Positions 1 to 7,936 are shown, counted from the stretch's first letter. The stretch: 13,944 nt of DNA from an uncultured Bacillus sp. (GCA_937894355.1 CALCRD010000274.1:1-13944), one strand, 5' to 3'. The notes: generated from the letters alone by a model not told the origin. Program-made: numbers and translations.

Positions 1-513
1 AATCTTCAAGGAAGTCTTGCTGATGTCATTAAAGGCGCAGATGTTTTTGTTGGGGTATCTGCAGAAGGCGCTTTAACGGCTGAAATGGTAAAATCCATGA
101 ATGAAAATCCTGTGATTTTTGCAATGGCTAATCCAAATCCTGAAATTATGCCAGATGTTGCGCTTGCAGCAGGAGCTATGGTTGTTGGTACAGGGCGTTC
201 TGATTTCCCGAACCAAGTAAATAACGTACTAGCATTTCCTGGTATTTTCCGCGGTACATTAGATGTCCGTGCTACGCATATTAATGAGGAAATGAAGATT
301 GCTGCTGTTAATGCGATAGCAAGTTTAGTAAGCGATGAAGAGCTAAGCTCAGAATATGTTATTCCTAGAGCATTTGATCCTCGTGTAGCTCCTGAAGTTG
401 CAGCAGCAGTTGCAAAAGCTGCAATGGAAACAGGGGTTGCTAGACTAAAAGCTGATCCAGAAGAAATCAAAGAAAAAACAAGAAAGCTTGCGTCTATTGG
501 AAAAAGTGAGTGA
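1..513 (+). CDS. ytsJ: Malic enzyme, NADP-type (YtsJ-like), 3' part only
   Basis: The frame is open from base 1 to a TGA at 511-513, giving the last 170 residues; the 5' part lies outside the window. Malic enzyme oxidatively decarboxylates malate to pyruvate with reduction of NAD(P), in the cytoplasm. The visible part is the end of the NAD(P)-binding domain and the C-terminal helices: a segment reading ADVFVGVSAEGALT, then the family-typical PVIFAMANPNPEI and GRSDFPNQVNNVLAFPG, and a helical tail with RVAPEVAAAVAKAA. The prokaryotic short-form malic enzymes end in this way. The stop codon overlaps the GTG of the next gene (GTGA), so the regulator downstream is probably translated from the same message. 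Identity is confident; the NADP rather than NAD preference is inferred from the Bacillus YtsJ orthologue and neighbourhood, not from residues visible here. Confidence 0.93.
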   Translation, partial: NLQGSLADVIKGADVFVGVSAEGALTAEMVKSMNENPVIFAMANPNPEIMPDVALAAGAMVVGTGRSDFPNQVNNVLAFPGIFRGTLDVRATHINEEMKIAAVNAIASLVSDEELSSEYVIPRAFDPRVAPEVAAAVAKAAMETGVARLKADPEEIKEKTRKLASIGKSE

Positions 514-1145
514 AATCTATCGTGAATACATCACAAGAACCTACAAAAGTATATATAGAAATAGTAAAACAGCTTAGACAAATGATTGAATCAGATAATC
601 TTAAATCAGGTGACCGACTTCCATCCGAAAGAGAATTATCAGAGCGCCTTCATGTAGGGCGCTCTTCTGTTCGGGAAGCACTGCGATCGCTAGAATTATT
701 GGGATTAATTGAAACAAGACGAGGCGAAGGGACATTTATCCGAGATTTCCGTGGGCATCATCTCGTAGATATTTTAAGTACCTTTATCCTTCAAGACAAA
801 CAGGCACAAAAAGATGTACATGAAACAAAATTTCTTATCGAATTAGATTGTTTAAGATTAATTGTACAAAGAAATAATGAAGAAAAATTGCTTGCATTTC
901 ATAAGTGGCTTCAAAAAAGTGACTTTTCTGATGATGATTTTTTCTATAGAATCGTCGAATTATCTGAGAATCACTTGTTATTAAGAATCTGGACAATCTT
1001 AAAGGAATATGATAACTCAGTACAAAATGAGCAAAAAAATATTCCTAGGATTTATTATTTTGCGTTATTAGAATCGTTGATAAAAAAAGATCAACCGGCA
1101 ATTATATACTCATTTAATTCATTGCGGAAATTGTCGAGTCATTAA
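510..1145 (+). CDS. GntR-family (FadR/FCD subfamily) transcriptional regulator
   Basis: A 211-residue DNA-binding regulator. Residues about 12-80 form a GntR winged helix-turn-helix: VYIEIVKQLRQMI, then the hallmark LKSGDRLPSERELSERLHVG and SSVREALRSLELLGLI, ending in the wing GEGTFI. The C-terminal ~120 residues have the length and helical character of an FCD domain, but the metal-ligand histidines usual in that fold appear replaced (the usual FH reads FFYR, and the last helices lack histidines). The GTG at 510 overlaps the malic enzyme stop; a second GTG at 522 lies about 8 nt after AGTGA and is an alternative start four residues shorter. Co-translation with malic enzyme is likely. A 15-bp palindrome of FadR/GntR type lies 70 bp after its stop, in front of accD. 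I infer control of accDA, of its own operon, or of both; the effector is unknown. Confidence 0.88.
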   Translation: MKSIVNTSQEPTKVYIEIVKQLRQMIESDNLKSGDRLPSERELSERLHVGRSSVREALRSLELLGLIETRRGEGTFIRDFRGHHLVDILSTFILQDKQAQKDVHETKFLIELDCLRLIVQRNNEEKLLAFHKWLQKSDFSDDDFFYRIVELSENHLLLRIWTILKEYDNSVQNEQKNIPRIYYFALLESLIKKDQPAIIYSFNSLRKLSSH

Positions 1146-1215
1146 CGACATAGTACTACAGATTTTTAAGCTTCAGCCCTATATAATGTAATGATAAGCT
1201 GTTGTATTATTTAAT

Positions 1216-1230
1216 AGTGGTCTGACCACT
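1216..1230. promoter_or_regulatory. Probable GntR/FadR-type operator upstream of accD
   Basis: AGTGGTCTGACCACT is a perfect inverted repeat with 7-nt arms around one central base. Its core, TGGTCTGACCA (1218-1228), fits the TNGTNNNACNA pattern bound by FadR-subfamily GntR proteins. A FadR-subfamily gene ends only 70 bp upstream and accD starts 76 bp downstream. Sequence match and position are seen; the pairing with this regulator is inferred. Confidence 0.65.
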
Positions 1231-1306
1231 GCTGATGAATTTTTGAAAATATCGTTGATATGTTAATTACATTATTATGTAGCGTATCTACAGGGGAGGT
1301 TCCACC

Positions 1307-2185
1307 TTGCTTAAAGAGTTTTTCACAAAATCAAAAAAGAAAAAATATGCAACTATTCCACCGGAATTAGAAAAACAGGATGTTCCTGAGGGAATCATGA
1401 CGAAATGTCCGAACTGTAAAAAGAATATGTACACAAAAGAACTAGTTAAAAATCTTAAGGTTTGTCTTCACTGTGACTATCATCATCCGATGAATTCACG
1501 TGAAAGGTTAGAAAGTTTTATCGATGAAGATAGCTTTGAGGAAATCAATCAAAATATGATTTCTACTAATCCGTTACAGTTTCCTGATTATCTTGAAAAG
1601 GTAGTAAAAGACCAAGAGAAAACGGGATTAAATGAAGCAGTTGTAACTGGGCTTGGAAAAGTTAGCGGTTTTCCTGTAGTTGTTGCTGTAATGGACTCAA
1701 CTTTCCGAATGGGGAGTATGGGATCTGTTGTTGGTGAAAAAATTACTAGAGCAATAGAAAAAGCGGATGAGCTATCTATTCCGTTTATCATTTTTACTGC
1801 CTCAGGTGGAGCTCGTATGCAAGAGGGAGCTCTAAGCTTAATGCAGATGGCAAAAACAAGTGTGGCTTTAAAGAGATTAAGTGACAATGGAGGTTTGTTT
1901 ATCTCTATTATGACTCATCCAACTACTGGTGGTGTCTCTGCTAGCTTTGCGTCTCTCGGTGATTATAATTTTGCAGAACCAGGAGCACTAATCGGCTTTG
2001 CTGGTCGAAGAATTATTGAGCAAACCATTCGCGAAGAGCTTCCGGCGGATTTCCAAACTGCGGAGTTTCTTTTGAAATGCGGACAATTAGATGCAGTTAT
2101 TTCTAGATTAGTTTTAAAAGAAAAAATCAGCACAATCCTTGATATCCACCAACCGGGAGGTGACCTTCAATGGCTGGAGAATTAG
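1307..2185 (+). CDS. accD: Acetyl-CoA carboxylase carboxyltransferase subunit beta
   Basis: AccD is the beta half of the carboxyltransferase that, with AccA, moves the carboxyl group from biotinylated AccB to acetyl-CoA, making malonyl-CoA for fatty acids. At 292 residues it has the normal length. The N-terminal zinc ribbon is intact: C34-x2-C37-x15-C53-x2-C56. The crotonase-like domain follows, with FTASGGARMQEG and THPTTGGVSASFASLGD, which form the acyl-CoA and oxyanion-hole region. The start is TTG at 1307, chosen because AGGGGAGG at 1292-1299 is ideally placed 7 nt before it and the resulting N-terminus (LKEFF) matches bacillary AccD. The end overlaps accA by 16 bp, so the two subunits are translationally coupled, fitting their fixed stoichiometry. 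A GntR-type operator lies upstream. Confidence 0.97.
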   Translation: MLKEFFTKSKKKKYATIPPELEKQDVPEGIMTKCPNCKKNMYTKELVKNLKVCLHCDYHHPMNSRERLESFIDEDSFEEINQNMISTNPLQFPDYLEKVVKDQEKTGLNEAVVTGLGKVSGFPVVVAVMDSTFRMGSMGSVVGEKITRAIEKADELSIPFIIFTASGGARMQEGALSLMQMAKTSVALKRLSDNGGLFISIMTHPTTGGVSASFASLGDYNFAEPGALIGFAGRRIIEQTIREELPADFQTAEFLLKCGQLDAVISRLVLKEKISTILDIHQPGGDLQWLEN

Positions 2186-3147
2186 AATTTGAACGTCCAA
2201 TTATTGAGTTAAGAAAGAAAATCAATGATTTGAAGGAGTTTACCAAAAGTGCTGATGTTGATTTAACAGAAGAAATTTTGAAACTCGAATTAAGAATTGA
2301 AAAGCTTGAAAAGGACATTTACGAAAACATGAACCCATGGGATCGTGTTCAAATAGCTCGTCACCAAAGTAGACCTACAACACTTGATTATATTTCATAT
2401 TTATTTACTGATTTTATTGAGTGTCATGGAGATAGATCATTTAGGGATGATGAAGCAATTGTAGCTGGTATTGGTAAATATCGTGGCCTACCATTGACGA
2501 TAATTGGTCATCAACGCGGAAAAGATACAAAGGAAAACATCCGTCGTAATTTCGGGATGCCACATCCTGAAGGCTATAGAAAAGCATTAAGATTGATGAA
2601 ACAAGCAGAAAAGTTTCGGCGCCCGATTTTATGCTTTATTGATACAAAGGGAGCTTACCCTGGGAAAGCAGCAGAAGAGCGGGGCCAAAGCGAAGCAATC
2701 GCCAGAAACTTATTTGAAATGGCTAGCTTAAAGGTTCCTGTCATTTGTATTGTTATTGGAGAAGGTGGAAGCGGTGGTGCGCTTGCATTGGGTGTTGGAA
2801 ATCGAATTTATATGCTAGAAAACTCAACTTACTCAGTTATTTCTCCAGAAGGTGCCGCATCGATATTATGGAGAGATGCAGGACTAGCTAAACAGGCTGC
2901 AGAATCTTTGAAAATTACAGCTCCGGATTTAAAGGAATTAGGTATTGTTGACGAAATTATTCCTGAGGTTAGAGGTGGAGCTCATAAAGATGTAGAAACT
3001 CAAGCACAGGCAATTGACACACTTCTTCAACAGTCATTAAAAGAATTACTCAAGCTCTCTGAAGAGGAGCTCGTAGTTGATAGATATGAAAAGTTTAAAT
3101 CGATTGGCGAGTTCGCTTTTTCATCAGAGTTTATTGGAGTTAATTAA
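2170..3147 (+). CDS. accA: Acetyl-CoA carboxylase carboxyltransferase subunit alpha
   Basis: AccA completes the heterotetrameric carboxyltransferase with AccD. The 325-residue length equals that of the B. subtilis protein. Residues 1-55 are charged and probably coiled-coil (ELRIEKLEKDIYENM). The core shows the conserved PWDRVQIARHQSRP, the ECHGDRSFRDD stretch, GHQRGKDTKENIRRNFGMPHPEGYRKALR, CFIDTKGAYPG and the glycine-rich GEGGSGGALALGVG, followed by YSVISPEGAASILW. These hold carboxybiotin and the oxyanion hole. The ATG at 2170 lies inside the accD end, 7 nt after GGGAGGTG (2155-2162). The gene is followed by a strong intrinsic terminator, so accDA is a closed unit separated from pfkA. Confidence 0.98.
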   Translation: MAGELEFERPIIELRKKINDLKEFTKSADVDLTEEILKLELRIEKLEKDIYENMNPWDRVQIARHQSRPTTLDYISYLFTDFIECHGDRSFRDDEAIVAGIGKYRGLPLTIIGHQRGKDTKENIRRNFGMPHPEGYRKALRLMKQAEKFRRPILCFIDTKGAYPGKAAEERGQSEAIARNLFEMASLKVPVICIVIGEGGSGGALALGVGNRIYMLENSTYSVISPEGAASILWRDAGLAKQAAESLKITAPDLKELGIVDEIIPEVRGGAHKDVETQAQAIDTLLQQSLKELLKLSEEELVVDRYEKFKSIGEFAFSSEFIGVN

Positions 3148-3156
3148 GATGATGGT

Positions 3157-3208
3157 GATAACCCATAAGGCTACTTTAACAAGTAAGCCTAGGGTTGTCT
3201 TTTTTTTT
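3157..3208 (+). terminator. Rho-independent terminator after accDA
   Basis: GATAACCC (3157-3164) pairs with GGGTTGTC (3192-3199) with one G-T wobble. Inside, AGGCT and ACTT pair with AAGT and AGCCT around a bulged A, giving a long interrupted stem. A run of nine T follows directly (3200-3208). Confidence 0.9.
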
Positions 3209-3212
3209 AGGG

Positions 3213-3227
3213 CTGAAGCGCTTTCAG
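3213..3227. promoter_or_regulatory. cre-like (CcpA) box upstream of pfkA, imperfect
   Basis: CTGAAGCGCTTTCAG is a palindrome around GCGC that lacks one A in its left arm compared with the ideal TGAAAGCGCTTTCA. The right half (AGCGCTTTCA) fits the CcpA consensus; the left half is out of register by one base. It overlaps a possible -35 (TTCAGT, 3223-3228) for a TATACT hexamer at 3246-3251, spacing 17. It could be a degenerate catabolite-responsive element controlling pfkA-pyk, or a chance palindrome. Confidence 0.35.
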
Positions 3228-3269
3228 TTACCGAACTATTGCGTCTATACTAATATGGGCTAGATAAAG

Positions 3270-3298
3270 TTGTTATCCAGTATTCTTCATGGTATTTT
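3270..3298 (+). promoter_or_regulatory. Candidate sigma-A promoter for pfkA-pyk (distal)
   Basis: TTGTTA (3270-3275) and TATTTT (3293-3298) are spaced by 17 bp. Each has four matches to consensus. The position after the accDA terminator suits a pfkA promoter, but other candidates exist nearby. Confidence 0.3.
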
Positions 3299-3350
3299 AG
3301 AAATAATCACTCATTTATTGTTAATAATAAAGGAATATTAATCTAGATTC

Positions 3351-3379
3351 TTTACTTCTTTAATATACATACATATAAA
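3351..3379 (+). promoter_or_regulatory. Candidate sigma-A promoter for pfkA-pyk (proximal)
   Basis: TTTACT (3351-3356) and TATAAA (3374-3379) are separated by 17 bp, with four and five consensus matches. Transcription would begin near 3386, only a few bases before the GAGGTGA ribosome binding site, giving a very short leader. The surrounding DNA is very AT-rich, so chance matches are likely. Confidence 0.35.
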
Positions 3380-3401
3380 AATAAAATTTGAGGTGAGCAT
3401 C

Positions 3402-4361
3402 ATGAAAAGAATAGGGGTCTTAACAAGTGGCGGAGATGCGCCAGGAATGAATGCGGCTGTTCGAGCAGTTGTCCGTAAAGCCATTTATCATAATTTAGAA
3501 GTTTTTGGTATTTATGGCGGATACACCGGCTTAATTAATGGTAATATAAAGAAGCTCGAATTGGGTTCAGTTGGTGATATCATCCATCGCGGAGGAACCA
3601 CCCTATATTCTTCACGTTGTCCAGAATTTAAAACACAAGAAGGTCAACAAAAGGGAATAGAACAATTAAAACAGCATGGAATAGAGGGTTTAGTTGTTAT
3701 TGGTGGCGACGGTTCATATAGAGGGGCACAAGCCCTAACAGAACATGGATTTCCCTGCGTAGGTGTACCAGGAACAATCGATAACGATATTCCTGGTACA
3801 GAAATGACGATTGGCTTTGATACTGCGCTTAATACAGTGATTGATGCAATCGATAAAATACGTGATACAGCAACTTCTCATGAAAGAACATTTATCATTG
3901 AAGTAATGGGTCGAGATGCAGGAGACATTGCTCTGTGGGCAGGTTTAGCAGGAGGAGCTGAAACGATATTAATCCCTGAAGTGGGATATACCATTGAAGA
4001 AATAACTGAACGTCTAAAAAGCGGTAACGAACGTGGTAAGAAGCATAGTATCATTGTTGTTGCAGAGGGCGTATGTAGCGGCTTGAAACTTGGGGAGCAA
4101 CTAAAAGAAGCGATGAATGTAGATGTTCGTGTTTCAGTTTTAGGACATATACAGCGTGGGGGCTCGCCGACTGCTTGTGATCGGGTGTTAGCAAGCCGAT
4201 TAGGCGCTTATGCGGTAGAATTATTAATTAAAGGCCAAGGTGGCAGAGCTGTAGGAATTGAATCTAATCAATTAGTTGACTACGAAATAATTGAAGTATT
4301 AAAGAGAAAGCATTCGGTCGATATGAATTTAGCAAAATTATCAAAAGAATTATCTATTTAA
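3402..4361 (+). CDS. pfkA: ATP-dependent 6-phosphofructokinase
   Basis: PfkA phosphorylates fructose 6-phosphate to fructose 1,6-bisphosphate, the committed step of glycolysis. The 319 residues match Bacillus PfkA end to end. Seen are the ATP-binding start GVLTSGGDAPGMNAAVR with G11, R21 and R25, the RCPEF segment (R72, C73), GGDGS near D103, and the catalytic loop GTIDNDIPGT with D127 as base. R21 and R25 and the ERGKKHS stretch are the ADP/PEP allosteric residues of the Bacillus enzyme. The start is the ATG at 3402, although an in-frame GTG at 3393 exists: that GTG lies inside the ribosome binding site GAGGTGA (3390-3396), and MKRIGVLTSG is the conserved N-terminus. The gene is 29 bp upstream of pyk with no terminator between, so the two form an operon. 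Confidence 0.98.
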   Translation: MKRIGVLTSGGDAPGMNAAVRAVVRKAIYHNLEVFGIYGGYTGLINGNIKKLELGSVGDIIHRGGTTLYSSRCPEFKTQEGQQKGIEQLKQHGIEGLVVIGGDGSYRGAQALTEHGFPCVGVPGTIDNDIPGTEMTIGFDTALNTVIDAIDKIRDTATSHERTFIIEVMGRDAGDIALWAGLAGGAETILIPEVGYTIEEITERLKSGNERGKKHSIIVVAEGVCSGLKLGEQLKEAMNVDVRVSVLGHIQRGGSPTACDRVLASRLGAYAVELLIKGQGGRAVGIESNQLVDYEIIEVLKRKHSVDMNLAKLSKELSI

Positions 4362-4390
4362 AATAGGAACATATAGCAGGAGGAGTCAAA

Positions 4391-6151
4391 ATGCGCAAAA
4401 CTAAAATTGTTTGTACCATTGGACCAGCAAGTGAAAGTGTAGAAAAGCTGACCCAATTAATCGAAGCAGGGATGAATGTCGCGCGATTAAATTTTTCACA
4501 TGGCGATCATGAAGAGCACGGGATTCGAATTAATAATATTCGTGAAGCTGCAGCAGCAGTTGGAAAAGATGTAGCTATTCTATTAGATACAAAAGGTCCA
4601 GAAATTCGCACACACGCAATGGAAAATGGAACGATTGAATTAATTGTTGGTCAGGAAGTAGTGATTTCCATGACTGAGGTTTTAGGGACAGTTGAAAAAT
4701 TTTCAATCACCTATCCAGACCTAATCAATGATGTACATCCAGGTTCAAATATTCTTTTAGACGATGGTCTAATTGGTCTAGAAGTATTGGAAATTGATAA
4801 TGTGAATCGTGAAATAAAAACAAAAGTATTAAATGGTGGAACATTAAAAACGAAAAAGGGTGTAAATATCCCTGGGGTTAGTGTTAATCTTCCAGGTATT
4901 ACCGAAAAAGATGAACAGGATATTATCTTCGGTATTAGACAAAATGTTGACTTTATTGCCGCTTCTTTTGTCCGAAGAGCAACGGATGTATTGGAGATTC
5001 GCAAGGTTCTTGAAGATAATAATGCCAACCATATTCAGATTATCCCAAAAATTGAAAACCAAGAAGGTGTCGATAATATCGATGAAATCCTAATGGTTTC
5101 CAATGGATTAATGGTCGCACGTGGAGATTTAGGTGTAGAAATTCCTGCTGAAGAGGTACCATTAGTTCAAAAACGATTAATAAAAAAATGTAATGCACAA
5201 GGAAAACCAGTCATTACAGCAACGCAAATGCTCGATTCCATGCAGCGGAATCCAAGACCAACTCGTGCGGAAGCTAGTGATGTGGCTAATGCCATATTTG
5301 ATGGAACAGACGCCATAATGCTTTCTGGGGAAACAGCGGCTGGACAATATCCTGTTGAAGCGGTTGTGACCATGAATAATATTGCTTCAAGAGCGGAGAC
5401 TGCACTAGAACATAGAGAAATCCTATCAAACCGTAGCAAAAACACTGAGCATAATATGACAGATGCAATTTGTCAGTCAGTTGCGCACACTGCCTTAAAT
5501 TTAGATGTCAATGCCATTATTACTCCGACAGAAAGCGGTCATACAGCTAGAATGATATCTAAATATCGTCCAAAAGCTCCTATCGTTGCTGTGACTTCTG
5601 ATGATTATATTTGTCGTAGATTAGCCTTAGTATGGGGTGTTTACCCGCAAAAAAGTCTTAGAGCAACAACTACAGATGATATGTTAGAATTTGCAGTTGA
5701 AGCAAGTGTTAATAGCAAAATCGTTAAACATGGTGATATCGTCGTTATTACTGCAGGAGTTCCAGTTGGTGAAGCAGGGACAACGAATTTAATGAAGGTT
5801 CACATTGTTGGTGATGTTCTGGCTAAAGCTCAAGGGATTGGTCGTAAATCAGCCTATGGAAAAGTTGTCATTGCACATGATGCTAATGAAGCACATCGTA
5901 AGGTAACTGAAGGATGTATTCTAGTTACGATTGGTTCGGATCGCGATATGGTACCGGCTATTGAAAAATGTGCTGCCTTAATTACTGAAGAGGCAGGTTT
6001 AACTAGCCATGGAGCTGTAGTTGGACTAAACTTAGGGATTCCAGTCATTATTGGAGTGGAAAATGCAACGACAATATTTAGAGATGGTCAAGAAATTACT
6101 GTAGATGGTGCAAGAGGCGCGATTTACAACGGCCACGCCAGCGTTCTTTAA
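4391..6151 (+). CDS. pyk: Pyruvate kinase with C-terminal swivelling domain
   Basis: Pyk converts phosphoenolpyruvate and ADP to pyruvate and ATP in the cytoplasm, the last step of glycolysis. At 586 residues it is the long Bacillus/Geobacillus form. The TIM barrel carries RLNFSHG (R32, N34), LDTKGPEIR, the catalytic IPKIENQEG (K220, E222), RGDLGVE (D246) and the substrate loop ITATQMLDSM, with a B domain at about 71-168. After the usual allosteric domain, residues about 475-586 form the extra domain related to the phosphohistidine domain of PEP-utilising enzymes, with TSHGAVVGLNLGIPVIIG and H540 at the place of the phosphorylated histidine in that family; no phosphotransfer role is known here. 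AGGAGGAG (4378-4385) is 5 nt before the ATG. Confidence 0.98.
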   Translation: MRKTKIVCTIGPASESVEKLTQLIEAGMNVARLNFSHGDHEEHGIRINNIREAAAAVGKDVAILLDTKGPEIRTHAMENGTIELIVGQEVVISMTEVLGTVEKFSITYPDLINDVHPGSNILLDDGLIGLEVLEIDNVNREIKTKVLNGGTLKTKKGVNIPGVSVNLPGITEKDEQDIIFGIRQNVDFIAASFVRRATDVLEIRKVLEDNNANHIQIIPKIENQEGVDNIDEILMVSNGLMVARGDLGVEIPAEEVPLVQKRLIKKCNAQGKPVITATQMLDSMQRNPRPTRAEASDVANAIFDGTDAIMLSGETAAGQYPVEAVVTMNNIASRAETALEHREILSNRSKNTEHNMTDAICQSVAHTALNLDVNAIITPTESGHTARMISKYRPKAPIVAVTSDDYICRRLALVWGVYPQKSLRATTTDDMLEFAVEASVNSKIVKHGDIVVITAGVPVGEAGTTNLMKVHIVGDVLAKAQGIGRKSAYGKVVIAHDANEAHRKVTEGCILVTIGSDRDMVPAIEKCAALITEEAGLTSHGAVVGLNLGIPVIIGVENATTIFRDGQEITVDGARGAIYNGHASVL

Positions 6152-6243
6152 AAAAAGCTGTGATAAAAACCATTGCTGATATTTAATAACAGCCTAGTTT
6201 AAAATAGCCTAAAAAAAGAAGTACCCGGGAGAGAGATTAGCCT

Positions 6244-6630
6244 ATGCGCTATTTAATTTTATTATTAATTTTAATACCAGCTGGAGAAATAGGGGTCCTA
6301 CTTTTATCAGGAGATATTATAGGTATTGTCCCAACCATTCTCATGATTATTTTTACCGGAATAATTGGATCCTACTTAGCAAAGAAACAAGGGTTAGAAA
6401 CAATTAGGAAAGCTCAAGAACAATTAAACAGGGGAATGATTCCTGGTGAAGCTTTACTCGACGGGATTTGTATTTTAGTAGGTGGAGTTTTATTACTTTC
6501 TCCGGGGTTTATTACCGATGTGTTCGGGATTTTCTTGTTAGCACCGCCAACAAGAAAGTATGTTAAAAAGCTATTAACAAAAACTTTAACAAAATGGCTC
6601 AATAATGGAAATGTGACGATTATTCGTTAA
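6244..6630 (+). CDS. fxsA: FxsA-family cytoplasmic membrane protein
   Basis: A 128-residue membrane protein (YtzA in B. subtilis). Hydrophobic segments lie at about residues 3-20, 24-45 and 75-100. The family signature is visible as LLLSPGFITDVFGIFLLAPPTRK (about 83-105), preceded by an amphipathic, charged stretch (KKQGLETIRKAQEQLNRG). The C-terminus is basic and probably cytoplasmic. The E. coli homologue is named for suppressing F-plasmid exclusion of phage T7 when overproduced; the normal function is not known. The ATG at 6244 is preceded by GGGAGAG at 6227-6233, a slightly long spacing. It starts 92 bp after pyk with no U-tract hairpin between, so read-through from pfkA-pyk is likely. 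A strong terminator follows. Confidence 0.92.
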   Translation: MRYLILLLILIPAGEIGVLLLSGDIIGIVPTILMIIFTGIIGSYLAKKQGLETIRKAQEQLNRGMIPGEALLDGICILVGGVLLLSPGFITDVFGIFLLAPPTRKYVKKLLTKTLTKWLNNGNVTIIR

Positions 6631-6633
6631 TAC

Positions 6634-6668
6634 AAAAGAGGCTGACATTAAATTGTCAGCCTCTTTTT
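6634..6668. terminator. Bidirectional intrinsic terminator between fxsA and ytvI
   Basis: A perfect 14-bp stem (AAAAGAGGCTGACA, 6634-6647, with TGTCAGCCTCTTTT, 6654-6667) surrounds a 6-nt loop. The flanking A-run and T-run make it functional in both directions, which suits two convergent genes: fxsA ends at 6630 and ytvI ends at 6681 on the other strand. Confidence 0.95.
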
Positions 6669-6680
6669 ATCAGTTGAAAT

Positions 6681-7802
6681 TCAGGGGGTTTTTCCATCAC
6701 CCTTGATAAATGTCCAGGCATCCCGGAACACATTTGCCCGGTGAAGGGTTGTAAGGATGACCAATGTTACTGGTCCAGCAATAAGACCTAGAAAACCAAT
6801 TAATTTAAAACCGACAAATAATGAAATTAAGGTTGCAAGTGGATCAAGTCCAATATTAGAAGATAATATTTTTGGCTCCATGACTTGGCGTTGTACAAGT
6901 ACTACAATATAAAGAATCCCTAATCCAATTGCTAATCCAGTCTCCCCTTGGATTACTTCGAAAATAATCCATGGTACAAATATGGCACCTGTTCCAAGGT
7001 AAGGAATGATATCTACAATCCCGGCGATTAAAGCAATGGTGATTGCATAATCGACACGAAGAATGAGCAGGCCAATTAAAATGATAATGGTTGTAATCGA
7101 AATAAGAGTTGCTTGAGCTTTTACGAATCCAAATAATGCTTTTTTTAGGTCTACAAAAACAGTTTTCCCACTTTTCTTAGCCCGATTTGGGATAATGCGA
7201 CTTCCTAATTCTGATAATTTGTACCAATCCTTACTAATAAAAAACGTCGCCAATAACGAAAAGATTAAAACAGTTGCGGCATTAGGAAACCAAGAAATAA
7301 TGTTTGGGATATTGCCAAATAGATTTTGAATAAATCCGCCAACGGTTGAACCGACAGTCTTTCCAACATCCTCAATATTTGCAATGATGGTATCTTGTTG
7401 CCCAGCATCAAGACTTTGAAAAAGATTTGTTAATTGATGGTAAAGTGGAATGATTTGACTAGCGAATACCTGTTCAAGATAATTGATTAGTGTAACTAGA
7501 TGTTCTGGAACTACTTTTGCGAAGTAGTTGGCACCCACAACAATCTCGGCTACTAAGAGCGTAACCAGCCCTGCAAAAACAGCGAAGAAAAGAATTAATG
7601 TAATAAATACAGATAAAACCCGGGGCATCTTAGCCTTTTTCTCTAAGAAATTAACAAGCGGGTTCATCATAAAGGCAATGACTAAACCGATTAGAAACGG
7701 ATAAGTAATTTTTGAAAGAAAATAAAAACTCATAATTGCTAAAATGACAAATCCAACTATTAATAGCAACCGAAGGAATCGGTAAAGATAATCAAGATTC
7801 AA
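6681..7802 (-). CDS. ytvI: AI-2E transporter family membrane protein YtvI (sporulation-associated)
   Basis: A polytopic membrane protein of the AI-2E/PerM family. From the chosen start it is 373 residues, close to the B. subtilis protein. Two hydrophobic helices lie near the N-terminus, a third follows at about 57-80, then a long soluble region (about 85-185). A cluster of further helices lies in the C-terminal half, with the family segments DIIPYLGTG, LVQRQVMEPKIL and GLDPLATLISLFVG. Family members range from autoinducer export to Na+/H+ antiport; the B. subtilis protein is classed as a sporulation membrane protein, its substrate unknown. The start is a TTG at 7802 because AAGAGGAGG (7818-7810 on this strand) is 7 nt upstream. 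A longer in-frame reading to 7865 would add 21 residues without a ribosome binding site. It is the only gene here on the minus strand. Confidence 0.9.
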   Translation of the reverse strand: MNLDYLYRFLRLLLIVGFVILAIMSFYFLSKITYPFLIGLVIAFMMNPLVNFLEKKAKMPRVLSVFITLILFFAVFAGLVTLLVAEIVVGANYFAKVVPEHLVTLINYLEQVFASQIIPLYHQLTNLFQSLDAGQQDTIIANIEDVGKTVGSTVGGFIQNLFGNIPNIISWFPNAATVLIFSLLATFFISKDWYKLSELGSRIIPNRAKKSGKTVFVDLKKALFGFVKAQATLISITTIIILIGLLILRVDYAITIALIAGIVDIIPYLGTGAIFVPWIIFEVIQGETGLAIGLGILYIVVLVQRQVMEPKILSSNIGLDPLATLISLFVGFKLIGFLGLIAGPVTLVILTTLHRANVFRDAWTFIKGDGKTP

Positions 7803-7936
7803 TAATGTTCCTCCTCTTAAATGGCATGATAGCAGTAGTTTAACATTTTTTATTAGAAATAGCATTCATAAATGGGAATGTTTACATTTTTATACATTTT
7901 CTCCGCCCAATAACCGACAAATATATAGGCATAGTT

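Noticed and set aside
1151..1158. TAGTACTA, resembling part of a FapR site
   Set aside because: Only the 8-bp core is symmetric; the longer TTAGTACC-type arms of a FapR operator are missing.
1182..1187. TATAAT hexamer between the gntR gene and accD
   Set aside because: No recognisable -35 lies 16-18 bp upstream. TTGATA (1255-1260) and TATTAT (1273-1278) nearer to accD are also badly spaced, so no accD promoter is called.
3393..3404. In-frame GTG three codons before the pfkA ATG
   Set aside because: It lies within the ribosome binding site GAGGTGA, and the conserved N-terminus begins at the ATG at 3402.
6157..6193. GCTGT...ACAGC inverted repeat after pyk
   Set aside because: The stem is only five pairs, with a long loop and no T run, so it is not called a terminator.
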